This document shows positions 1 through 10,353 of a stretch of DNA of 64,000 nt, one piece after another. The stretch comes from Eupeodes corollae (Eukaryota > Arthropoda > Insecta > Diptera > Syrphidae). Positions within the stretch are counted from its first letter, which is position 1. Each line of letters opens with the position of its first letter. The stretch spans positions 53,524,991 to 53,588,990 of the forward strand of contig NC_079149.1 of assembly GCF_945859685.1 (NCBI RefSeq), given 5' to 3'. Below the pieces are notes generated by a model. The model was not told where the DNA came from. It worked only from the letters and a program-made list of their open reading frames with translations, and did not search any database. A program made the position numbers and the translations under genes.

Positions 1-790
1 ATAAAAACATGCTTTCTCATTTCGCTTTTCACCACTTAATTCAAACCCGCCAGAATGTAGGTATTGTTTTGCTTTTCAATGAAAAATCAATAATGTACTC
101 CATGGCAAAGTTTTTCCGTTGCGTTTTTTTTTTTATTTGTCTCACTATACTCGTCCATAGAATACAATCTTTTATCCCCTCTACCCATTATTCCATTTCG
201 ATGCCAAGGTTAGATCTAGCCAGGCAATTCAATTCTTTTATTTTCGACTAAAAAACACCCTCGTTAAAAATGAATTAGATAAAAAAGCCAGAAGGCTCCA
301 TTTGAAGACTAGGAGAAAGGTTCAAAAGAACATGATATTATTGATATAGAAAGGTACCTACCACATAAAATAAAAGAAATTCCAAAAACTACTTATCCAC
401 ACATCAAATTTCAAAAACTGAATAGGTAGGTACTTCCTTTTTCGTTTCAATTGAAGAACTTGGGGAAATCGGGAAAATGCACACGACCGATCCAAGACAC
501 CACATTTGCTCAACCAAAAGCAAAAACTATACCTATTTGGGGATGAAAAAGGGACAAACATGAAAGGCATTAAGGTTTTTCCATATCATTAAGATCAGGC
601 AGCCATTGCAGTCATTATAGTGGCTTTGGGTTCGGGGTGCTGAAGCAGGTAGAAACATAATGTACAGCTAAAATAAACATAATACACAAAAAGGACGAAC
701 ACATACAACTACAATTTGCTACACATACACAAATATGTAATAATAAAGCCAAAAACTGTAAACGATTACGGGACTTGCTTTTCTCCATTT
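1..790. other. Upstream non-coding DNA
   Basis: No convincing coding exon is visible. Short open frames here lack domain content. The stretch 598-650 is less AT-rich than its surroundings and could be regulatory, but no specific element is recognised. Confidence 0.5.
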
Positions 791-893
791 TATAGTTCCG
801 CCAGTAGTCTTGAAGTGATCGTGAAAGTGATTGTACGTGGGGTTTAAGACTTGTTTTGTAGTAGTTTTAGTGATATTTTGTAAATGTTTGGAG
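790..893 (+). other. lola: Probable lola 5' UTR exon
   Basis: This less AT-rich block ends in a donor-like GGAG/GTAATG at 893/894. The next good acceptor downstream (TTTATTTACAG, ending 2101) opens the exon that carries the lola start codon. I infer an untranslated first exon spliced to 2102. The 5' end is not defined: CCAGTAG near 797-803 is only a weak initiator match and no TATA box is placed upstream. Drosophila lola uses several promoters with separate 5' leader exons, so other leaders may lie upstream of this window. Confidence 0.4.
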
Positions 894-2101
894 GTAATGC
901 TTTTCTTTTTTTGTTTTAAAGCAAATTTATATTTTTGTTTTGAAAATATGAATTTTGTGAATTAAATTAAACTATAAAAACAAAGGATTATAGTGAAAAG
1001 AAGTGATTAAAATAATTTTTCATAGATTACTTCTTCTATGCATGGGGCATTTGACTTATAAAGAAATATGTACTTGAGCTCTTTAAGTGAACATCGTAAA
1101 ACAAACGAAGTAAAAACAATATAATCCCAATATATTCGTTGATATTAAGATTGTGGTATTCAAAATGATCTTAATTTGTGAAAATTAATAAATTGAAATC
1201 GGTTTATTGCAAATTGAAGATTATTTCTTCCTTCCCAAAACGCTTGTATTTTTTTTCTTTATTAAACTTCTTCTATTAAAAACTAATTTAAATAATATAC
1301 CAAGATTTGAGGAAAAGTAATTTTTCGGAGCTTTCGTACAAAAGTTTTTGTAAATAATTTTAATCCGTACGCATATGATGTTGAAAATACGAGATTGTAG
1401 GATTCTCAAATAAAATTGCACATCATTCCCGTATTGTGGGCCTGCTGCATATTTTAAAAATTGTTTAAAATACTTGTTAAATTTTAAAGTCAAAACGTTC
1501 TTAAATTATAACTTCCAAGTCAAATATACGAGGACCATTCATCATCACTTTTCACTTGTGTTCTTGTTCCAAGAAACGTTTATACTTCTTTAAATCGTAT
1601 ATTTTAACCATAATTATTAGAAACTAAGAAATAGAAGGATTTAAAAGGTTTTTGTTTTTCATCATCACTGTTCGAAGCTTTTAGCATAGACTTTTATTCT
1701 GCAAATTCATACATATTGCGATCTTAAATTTCCTTCGAAATTTTTTCCAACAAAGAGATGTGGAAATGTCTATAATTTTCAAATTTTACTTATAGCTTGG
1801 TTCTAACGCACTGAAATAAGAGCCCATGTCCCTGAAGAAACTCAATTCTTCATATAAACAAATACAAAATGGCAGTTTTGATATTATTCAAAATTTTAAG
1901 TTTTGGAAGATGGAATATACATTCCGTGAATAATTTTATTCACGAAAGTCCCAAATGTCTCTGTTAAAACTTCAAACAGTAGAAAAAACAGCTATAGGCA
2001 GAACACCTTATAAAAAAGTAGAATAATAGTTTAAACCATAAAAAAAAACCTCATAAAAAGAACTTTTTAACTAAACATATCTTTCTTTCTTTTATTTACA
2101 G
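894..2101 (+). other. lola: Intron in the 5' UTR
   Basis: AT-rich sequence between the inferred UTR donor at 894 and the acceptor ending at 2101. Nothing else is recognised; the 90-codon minus-strand open frame at 1221-1493 has no domain-like content. Confidence 0.4.
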
Positions 2102-2294
2102 GCGCAAGACTCAAAACCTGACCACCAAAAAAAAAAATTATTTCAACAAAACTAAATTAAATATACAAAATAAATTCATCAAAACTAAACAATACGCCAC
2201 AACGCAAGCAAACAAAAAACCGTTTGAATGAATTTTGTATTATTGAAAACGTAATTTTCTTTAAAATTCCCCCAACACCTCCCTTTTAAAGAAA
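2102..2294 (+). other. lola: 5' UTR segment of the first coding exon
   Basis: It starts after the acceptor TTTATTTACAG with GCGCAAGACTC and runs to the ATG at 2295. The start context AAAGAAAATGG has purines before the ATG and G at +4, as is common in fly genes. Confidence 0.6.
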
Positions 2295-2468
2295 ATGGAT
2301 GACGACCAGCAGTTTTGTCTGCGGTGGAACAACCACCAGAGTACACTTATAAGTGTGTTCGATACACTATTGGAAAATGAAACATTGGTGGATTGTACAC
2401 TCGCGGCTGAAGGAAAATTCCTTAAAGCCCACAAAGTGGTGTTATCAGCATGCAGTCCTTATTTTGCT
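2295..2468 (+). CDS. lola: lola constant coding exon 1: N-terminal half of BTB/POZ domain
   Basis: Encodes residues 1-58 of the Lola common region. It begins MDDDQQFCLRWNNHQ, the signature of the tramtrack-group BTB domain of insect transcription factors, and continues through LVDCTLAAEGKFLKAHKVVL to CSPYFA. The BTB/POZ fold mediates homo- and heterodimerisation in the nucleus. The exon ends after a complete codon (phase 0) at donor GTAAGT, 2469-2474. Skipping this junction would give 10 odd residues and a stop, so the 78-base intron 2469-2546 must be removed. Family knowledge: Drosophila Lola is needed for axon growth and guidance, neuronal and eye cell identity, and germline functions. Identity is very secure because BTB and constant region match lola rather than other BTB genes. 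Confidence 0.97.
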
Positions 2469-2546
2469 GTAAGTTTGCAAATATTAAAAAAAACTTAACA
2501 AATATTAATTATATATGTATTTTCTTTTCTTTATAAAAAAAAACAG

Positions 2547-3012
2547 ACACTTTTATCGGAACAGTATGATAAGCATCCGATATTTATTCTCAAGGATGTT
2601 AAATATCAAGAACTTCGAGCCATGATGGATTATATGTATCGTGGTGAAGTGAATATATCACAAGATCAGTTAGCTGCTTTATTAAAAGCTGCCGAATCTT
2701 TACAAATCAAAGGTTTATCAGATAATCGAACTGGCAGTGGGAATAGCAGTAGTGGCCTTGGTGGTGTAAGCCAACAACAGCAACAACAAAAAATATCTGC
2801 CGAACAACAACATAAGCATATAAGTGTACCTGGTAAATTGATGACTGGTAGTGCGTCTGCTGGTTACACACTGGAACAAACAAAACGTTCACGCATTGGC
2901 CCATCATCAATTGATTCACAAGATTTATCTGGTTCCAGAGAAGGTTCATCTAGTCCAACATCGAGGAGACGGAAAAAAGTTCGACGCAGGAGCATTGAAA
3001 ATGTCTTGGCTG
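2547..3012 (+). CDS. lola: lola constant coding exon 2: C-terminal half of BTB/POZ and basic linker
   Basis: Opens with TLLSEQYDKHPIFILKDV, completing the BTB domain to about residue 118 (YMYRGEVNISQDQLAALLKA, then ESLQIKGLSDN). A low-complexity Ser/Gly/Gln linker follows. It ends with a basic cluster SPTSRRRKKVRRRSIENVLA around residues 195-212, a plausible nuclear localisation signal. Acceptor is AAAACAG at 2546; donor is GTAAGT at 3013. The exon ends in phase 1, leaving one G that joins AT of the next exon to give Asp (VLA-DNHDN). That junction sequence is as I recall it for Drosophila lola. Confidence 0.96.
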
Positions 3013-4480
3013 GTAAGTTTCTTTTTTTTTTTTCCTATTAAAATATTATGACTTAAATTTTGTTTAAAAAAAAAAATTATCCAATCAAAATTCGAGAAAA
3101 GTGGAACTTCTTCGGGTTAGAACAAATAAATAAGTTTATTGCTTTATTACATGTAATACATTTAAAATTTATTTGAATAAGTTTGGAATTCCCAAAAACG
3201 GGTATCAATTTGAAAATTAAATCATAACTGGGACAGAAAAGGCAAAGTTTCTTTAATTATTCAGTAATTTTCTACTCTTTATTCACACCCCTAAAAGACC
3301 TAGTTTTTCAATTATCTGATTTTTTTTTTAATGCAAACTGTAATAAGTATGTAATGACAAAACAAAATAAAAGATTTGAATTAAAAGGAAGGAAGCCATT
3401 TTTCTATAAAAAAAATAAATCATGTATAGAACGACCCCTAAAAATTCTCATCCCGCTGTGATAGTAAAAAAAATCCCGGATAAAAAATTGCAGCTGCCAA
3501 GAGCACCTAATACACACATTACAGTTATAAAATACACATGTACGTATATATGAAGGGTGAATATCAGTGGGATGTGTGTGTTTGAGCAATCTATCAATCT
3601 CCGCCTAAAAAATGTTCATCCACAGGCTTTTCAGATTACAAAAAATACAAGTAATATTACTTAAGATTAAAGAGGAATTTGGTATTCGTTTATGAGGGAA
3701 TACTTGACAATTTATAATTATCTCAATATTGCCTGCGGCGTACACATCCAAGCCTATTTTAAATTCGGGTATTTTCTTCAATAATTTTATTTGAATCAAA
3801 TAATGCTCACTTACCACTTAACTTAATCAATTTGGTGATAGTGAGTTTTGAATAATCAAATAATTTATTTTCGCTTTTATACATTTTTGCTCAGATAAAT
3901 TGGCGAGCACTTTTGAAAACGAGCGCGGTCACATTCTTAACGAATGTGAAAGCAAAGTAATTAGAAAAACAACACTAAAATTAATTCTGTAAAATGAAAA
4001 CACATTTGATGACCATTGTGTCCTAGAGCGCTACTACATTGTATACATACAATTTTTAGTATATCAACGGGTTTGCGGGTGGTGCTCGTGATTTTCAACT
4101 TCTTAACTCTACCTGAAACGTTTCCTAGACATCTGCTCGCTCATGTTTCGATCCGATCGTTTTTTTCTCGTTGAGAGGAATATAAATTTTATAATAAAAA
4201 TACGATACCTAATAAAATAGAACACGAGTGAAGTTGACAGACTTATAGAATTAACACGCACACTTGTTTTTATGATTGTTTTCATACGTTTATTGTATTT
4301 TCGAGAAGATATTAAGTAGATTTTTATTTTAAAATAGAGTATAATGTCAATCGTTAATCAAAATCCAACAGTTCTAAAATAGAAGTTTCACTTTTTAACA
4401 ATCGGTCTATTTTTTTGTGTTTCTAAATACTTGAATTATTTTTACTTACTTAAAATTTGTATTTTTATTTAATTTTATAG
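3013..4480 (+). other. lola: Intron 2 of the constant region
   Basis: A 1,468-base AT-rich intron from GTAAGT to TTTTATAG. No additional exon, repeat or RNA gene is recognised. Confidence 0.8.
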
Positions 4481-5077
4481 ATAATCACGATAATTCAAAC
4501 TCCTCACAAGTCATCCAAGGTGGTTCGTCATCAATAGTTCCAACAACAAATGCTACCGGAACAATAACCGCAATGTTACCGATGATTGGAAGTGGTGTAG
4601 GTGGTACAACAACAACAATTTCTAGTTCTGTTGCCTCAACAATAACAGTAGCAGCCCAACAACAATTACAACAGCAACAACAACAAGCATCAGCAGCAAC
4701 AGCAGCAGCAAATATTATAACCGCAAATGTTACCAAAAAGACTGAAAGTGTGAAAATGGGAGGAAATACCGATGCCATGAATGCCGCCGTTACCGCCGTT
4801 GATAATATCCAAGATGAAAATGCCGCCGATTCAATTGATGAAAAAGAAATGATAATGAAAGAGAAACAAAATCATAAACGACCAAAACATCAACATGAAG
4901 GTGTTGTGGCAACATCAACTGGAAAAGATGAAATTGTAATTGAACCAAAAAGTGAATACGACGATGAGGGCAATGATGAAACTGTTGAAGATCTAACATT
5001 AGATGATGAAGAAATGGGTCTCGAAGATTTAGATCATAATGCTGGTCCCAGTCATGGTGGTGAAGGATCTAGTCAAG
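4481..5077 (+). CDS. lola: lola constant coding exon 3: low-complexity and acidic region
   Basis: Encodes about 199 residues of the shared region. It starts DNHDNSNSS, passes through Thr/Ser/Ala-rich sequence and a Gln stretch (QQQLQQQQQQ) and then an acidic segment (EPKSEYDDEGNDETVEDLTL, DDEEMGLEDLDHN). It ends GPSHGGEGSSQ. No folded domain is seen; such linkers separate the BTB domain from the DNA-binding fingers. Acceptor is TTTTATAG (4480) and donor GTAGGT (5078). Phase is 1 on both sides. A long minus-strand open frame at 4485-4778 is a shadow of the CAA/GCA-rich repeats. Confidence 0.95.
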
Positions 5078-5789
5078 GTAGGTTTTCATTTAAAAAGAAA
5101 ACACATATTCAGCCTTATCAATTTGGGAAGAATACGCACAGTTTGCTAAGTTACATTGTTAAGTAAAATTGCCTTCCTTTTTAAACTTCTTTAAGGAAGA
5201 GACAAGCAATTTTATTCCATCTACTAAGTGACCGTTCATCTTTCTTGGACGCATTATCGCTTATACGCATTCAAAATAGAACGCTTGTCTCAAAGTTGAT
5301 TATTTACATTGTTACAAGTAAAATTGCCTGGGCGTTTAAGCCATCGCATACTCTTAGTCGATGTTGGAAATGGTCAGTTAAATTCTACTTATTAAACAAT
5401 TGCTACTGTAATATTTAAGCCAAATGCCCACCAATTTGAGACGTACTGTCAAGTATGAGAACCTTTTTTCAGATGACTATCACAAGTGTGGAAAACTTTA
5501 CTCGACTCTGATTTTCTGTCCTATTTTAAAATTTTAGACCAATGTGTAACTGCACCTTTTAAGGACTTACATATTTTCTTAAAACTCGCACTGTCCTTAA
5601 ACTACTTAAGTTTAGTAATAAACTTTTAATACCCTTAGTTTGTGGCAATTTTAAACACAAATGCAGATTTTCAAAAACAAATTAAACAATTTCTTCCTTT
5701 CAAAAATCTCGTTAGGGCTGTCTAATAGATAAAACAATCCTTGAATAAACTTGAATGTAACTGATTTTTTTTTAATTTTTTTTTTACAG
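5078..5789 (+). other. lola: Intron 3 of the constant region
   Basis: A 712-base intron from GTAGGT to a long pyrimidine tract ending TTTACAG. No other feature is seen. Confidence 0.8.
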
Positions 5790-5870
5790 GATATGCACAA
5801 TGGCAAGTCGACAGATCTCAGGATGAAGTATTTATGGCCGCACAAGAAGCCCAACAACGGGATCCACAAG
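5790..5870 (+). CDS. lola: lola constant coding exon 4: hub exon for alternative splicing
   Basis: Exactly 27 codons long, so it keeps phase 1. It encodes GYAQWQVDRSQDEVFMAAQ then EAQQRDPQ, the conserved end of the Lola common region at residue 439. Its donor (CACAAG/GTAGGT, 5871) is the single hub joined to each alternative 3' exon. The final G of the exon is the first base of the first isoform-specific codon, so every tail must begin with a GNN codon (Val, Ala, Asp, Glu or Gly), as all thirteen do. Reading through the donor gives 18 residues, from GRSTNLFHFD to a TGA after NSQI, a possible finger-less product if the intron is retained. In Drosophila this junction is where cis- and trans-splicing choose the isoform. 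Confidence 0.95.
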
Positions 5871-7685
5871 GTAGGTCAACAAATTTATTCCATTTTGACA
5901 CAAAAAAAAAAAACAGTCAAATATGAAAAAGCGAAATGAGCACGACAGATAAAATATAAATTATTTATTTTTTTATTCTTTAAAATAAAAATTAATTTAG
6001 TAAATTTGATATAAAATTGCAAACAAAAAAATGAAGAAACAATTTTAGAAAGTTGATGTAGAATATTTTGATTTTTATAATTTTTATTACTTTAATTTGT
6101 TTTGTATTTAGTTTAATTTCTTTGCAAAAAAGTATTTGGATTTGAATTTTATGAAAATAATTGTACGACAAAAGAGAGAAGAGATTTGCACTTCCTTTTT
6201 TTTATTAGTCGTGCTCCATAGCTATGAAATTCAACTGAAATTGGAGAGTTTTGTTTTTATTTGATGGAGACTTGAAAATAAATACAATCCAAATGGTAAG
6301 AATGGTATAATGGATTTACTAAAAGAATGATTCAATTTATATATCCATCAAAATTCTCCCATCTCAGTTGGATTTCGACTATTTTGCAAGAAATCTTTTG
6401 AAAGTAAATATTTATTGATTTTGGTAATTTTTGGTGTTTGTGTAGCATTTTGTTATGAATTAAAAAAAAACAACAACAACCATTTGCCAAATACTAATCA
6501 AATGGAATGGAGAACCCACCCGCATAGTTTAATCATTTAATTAAGTCTCAGTTTTCATATGAGGGACTCTCGTTTATTAAAACATAAATAATTTAAAAAC
6601 GCTTTAATACTCCTTCCACTTGATTAGCCTTTGCACACATATTTTTACTTACTTACTTGCTCTCTTTTTTATTGAAAACATTTGAGATTGGTGAAAAAAC
6701 TAAACTTTTTTTTTATTTTGAATTTAAATGACTAATCCTTGAAGAAATTTTAATTAAATCGAAAACAAACAAAAAAAAAATCAAAAAGCAATTTTTCTAA
6801 AAGAAAAAGTTTGCTGTAAATATTATATTAAATAATAATCAGAAAGAAATAACATAACAACAGTACCTACTTACAAAAACGTCGCATTTGCTTTGAAAAT
6901 ATTTATTAAAAATTTAATTAAAAACTTAAAGAAATTCAAGAAAGAAGAAAATTTATCAATATAAGTGTACAAACGTTTCCGAAAATAATACGTATTTTGT
7001 TAAATAATAATGTTAAACTATTACAAAGAAAAGAATCAAAACAAAATGTTTCCAAAGGTGAAACGTTGGCCTCTTCGACAAAAGAAAATATAAAAAAATC
7101 ATTTATTGCTGTGATATATTATATAAATATTTTTTTTTTAATTTTAATATAGACAAACACGTTTTATTAGTTGAACAAAAATACGCATGCATTTATTTTA
7201 TTATACTTTTTTCTCTATATAAATATTTATTTTAACATTCATTTTTATTTATTTAATATTTTATGCTTTTGGTTGACGGGACTATTTTTTTATCTGAACA
7301 TTTTTATTTAAGTTTTTTTTTTTTTTTATAAATATTTTATGTATACAAATCCTGTACACACTTAAAAATTTGGTAGAAAATTAAAAAGAAAACAGCTCTT
7401 AAAAGCTGTTGCAAAGTATCGTGGCGGTAAAAATATCGGTTTTTCAATTTAAAAAAAATAGAAAATCTTTAAAATCAAACCGTTCGAAATTCGTTTGTTT
7501 TCGTTTTGGTAACCTACTTGGGTATATCCGTTTTAAAGTGTTTAAGTGCCTCTGTTTAGTAAAACAGATTTAATTGAAAGTGAATGAAAAGTGTTTGAAG
7601 CAAGGAAAAGAAGTCCTAAAGTCTGAAAGCTGAGCTGGCGGTGTTCCTGTTTGGAGTTGGTTTTGCAGTCTATCAAAAGGGAGAG

Positions 7686-7840
7686 TATAAATTTGTAGCT
7701 GTGAATCATGATCGTGGTTCATAGTGAGGTAAATCTTCGGATGTCGTCGCCGTCTTTTGTCATCGTCGTCCTGTCGCAGATGGTATTCTCAACAAACTTA
7801 AGAGACTTTCTTTTTTCTTTCAACATTCACAACATATCAG
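7686..7840 (+). promoter_or_regulatory. Candidate internal promoter and alternative first exon
   Basis: TATAAATTT at 7686 precedes an initiator-like TTCATAG around 7718-7724, and the block ends in a strong donor, ATATCAG/GTAAGTATAT at 7840/7841. An open frame from ATG 7708, or ATG 7741 in the same frame, reaches the donor in phase 1, the phase required by all lola 3' cassettes. The surrounding 7550-7840 sequence is less AT-rich than the intron. This could be an internal lola promoter producing BTB-less or trans-splicing-donor transcripts, or simply a non-coding leader. The TATA to initiator distance (about 35) is a little long and no transcript evidence is available. Confidence 0.35.
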
Positions 7841-9264
7841 GTAAGTATATCTCTAGTCAACAGTATCGGTTGATAGAGAGCAAAATCAAATTTAAATTAC
7901 TTTTAAGTTTATTCTTTTATTTTATTTAATATTTCAATTCTTAATTATTATTTGACCTACAAAATTATCCCTTGCTCATTTACCAAAAATTCCTTTTTCC
8001 CTTTTATATTCCGTAACAAAATTGTCCATCCCGATATTTTTCTCTTTGTGGGAAATTATTCTGTGGAATGTAGTTGTTGCTTTTCAGGTTTGTTGATTTA
8101 AGAAAAAACGGGTAAGGTATTTTATTCAGTTTTTTGTTTGTTGTTGTTTATTTAATGAATGGGCCAACATTTCAACTTTGTTTGAAAATTATAGTAAACA
8201 TTGATTTTTTTTGTTGTTATTTTTATTCTTTTATCAAAAGACGCTAGCTTATAACATTATTTGTAGTTATATTAAATCGGGAATTTTTACAATGTACATA
8301 ATGTGTTGGCCCATTTCATATTGATAACACATCAAAATCCAAAAACTAGAATTTTTAAACTTTAAACAACAAAAAGACAAATGGAGGAAATTTTTTTTGA
8401 AATGATGAATGTGGTTCTATCCTATTCACAAAAGTTGTCGTCATGGCTGAATGAGAGAGAAACGCTTTTGTAAGTACTAAACTCTTTATTTAATTTTCGT
8501 GTTTTCCTTTTTTTTAAATTGAAATTTTTATGTTTAAGGCGATATATAAATATTTAAGAAAACTTATGAAAGAAGTTAATGTTTTTATTTGATATCATTA
8601 AAAAAAAATCGTATTGTCACGCTGCAGTTCTTGAGGCTAGAACCCAAAACAAATTAATTTTCCAGGAATTCCAAACTTTTCATAATTTATTAATATAATA
8701 AAAGTAACATTTTATTGTATGCTTTAGAATATTGCATTAGGTACTGTGACAAAGTCGTGTCCTTTTTTACCTTGCTTTTTGGTATATTTCACAATTGTTT
8801 AATGTAACCTTCCTTTTTTGGAAAGAAGTTATTTTTATTCTCTTGTATGTAACTATTTACATACTCGTGGAAAATCGACATTCATTTATAACATGAAGAA
8901 ATCAGTTTTATCCTTAATTTTCGTTCTCTGATCGTAAAATTAGCTTCTACTTTGGCGGACAGATGGATCTTTTTTATAATTTGTAACCATCCTGTATCAC
9001 TTAACTGAAAGTGCTCCATAATTTTATATGTGAGTAATTATTAATACTTTGTTCATCATGGCTATGTTCGACACGTTAAGTGTGTGAATTTGAGTTTTGG
9101 AAACAAATTATGTAACATAAAAGACAAAATTTAAACCAATAATTTTAGCTAAAATTGTATTCCTCCAGTTAATGGTTAAGTGGTTCTGATATTTGTTAAA
9201 ATTGCAACATCGGTTTTTAAAGTTGCTGATTAAACTTTATTGGGATTAAGCACTTTTGATCAGG

Positions 9265-10353
9265 GGGGTCATTCCGAAAAACGATAATCGTTAGACGATA
9301 GTCTCACTTCACGTAAGACGATAATCGTCAAAGTGATATCGTCAAAACGATAGCATTTGCACGATAGCTAAGTAGGTATCGTCTGCTATTAATTTCCATT
9401 GATAACTAAGCAAATTGAAGTAAAAAAGTTTCGTTGTTGTTTAGTTTTGTTACAAAAAACTCAAAAAATATAATGAATTTTTATATATATTTAAACTTTG
9501 GGCGGAGGAACATTGGTATATTCGAAGGGCAACGATTTTAGTATCGCTCTTGCACAAAGCACTAGTCCAAAGAAGTTTTGGAAACAACAAATATTTTTAA
9601 AGCCAGGTTATGTTCTCTGTGCATAAAATGGAGTCTTCACTTCCTTCCCTTGGACAAAATTGGGATTATTACTGCAGCTGAACAAAATTTTTGATATTAT
9701 AGTTTATTCTTCGGTGGCAAAAAATTAAAACACAAAAAGTGACAATAACAATAAACATCACAAAATAGTTGGCATGTTTATTAACAATACATATTTTGCA
9801 AATTTTCAAAATTTCCCATAGAGAAAAACCAAGTTTAATAACATTTTCAAGTTATTGAACAAGCTTATCTATCGTTGAGTTCATTTTGACATTTTGAATA
9901 TACTCAACGAACTTATACTGAAAACGATTGAACGAGACGATAGTGATAAAGTTCAAAAATCAAATGGGGTGGCGCAACAGTCCTTTGTGAACCAGGGCCT
10001 AGTGACTTACAACTCTCAACCATTCCTGTGTGCGAGTACTGTTGTCAGGAATGGAAGGGACCTACAATTTAAGGCCGAATCCGAACGGCTAGTTTGAGAA
10101 AGCACTTTTTCATGACAAGAATTACTCTTGAAGGATTTGTCAATTCCTCGCAAGAGGCAGTACCCGCGAAAATTATTTTTAAATTATGGTGGCACAGGCA
10201 GGGATTGAACCCAAGACCTCTTGCATGACAGTCCAACGCACTAACCATCATGCTACGGGTACTACATAAAGTTACGTGAAGCAAATTATTGACGATATCG
10301 TTAATGATAATCGTTTTGACGATTATCGTTTTGAAAATTACGGAATGACTACC
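9265..10353. mobile_element. TIR DNA element (MITE-like) with CGATAATCGT repeats
   Basis: The left end GGGGTCATTCCG matches, inverted, the right end CGGAATGACTACC. Both ends are followed inward by clustered ACGATAATCGT/GACGATTATCGT motifs. The flanking CAGG at 9261-9264 and again at 10354-10357 is a likely 3-4 bp target duplication. No transposase frame is seen, so it is non-autonomous. A SINE (9954-10265) is inserted inside. The superfamily is not resolved from the ends. Confidence 0.75.
9954..10265 (-). mobile_element. tRNA-derived SINE, copy 1
   Basis: Read on the minus strand, the head contains an A-box-like stretch (TGATGGTTAGTGCG) and a B box (GGTTCAATCCC) spaced as in a tRNA promoter. 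An unrelated body and an AT-rich tail on the left follow. It is flanked by an 8-bp direct repeat, ATAAAGTT (9946-9953 and 10266-10273), consistent with a target-site duplication. It is inserted in the TIR element. The copy at 22925-23230 is closely similar throughout. Confidence 0.85.

Noticed and set aside
4485..4778. 97-codon minus-strand frame
   Set aside because: Reverse shadow of the CAA/GCA-rich constant exon 3.
8381..8469. Small frame MEEIFFEMMNVV... ending at donor-like CTTTT/GTAAGTACT
   Set aside because: Ends in phase 2, incompatible with the lola cassette acceptors, and has no promoter-like context.
10190..10265. Possible tRNA gene from A/B-box sequences
   Set aside because: No cloverleaf can be closed and the segment is the head of a SINE repeated at 22925-23230.
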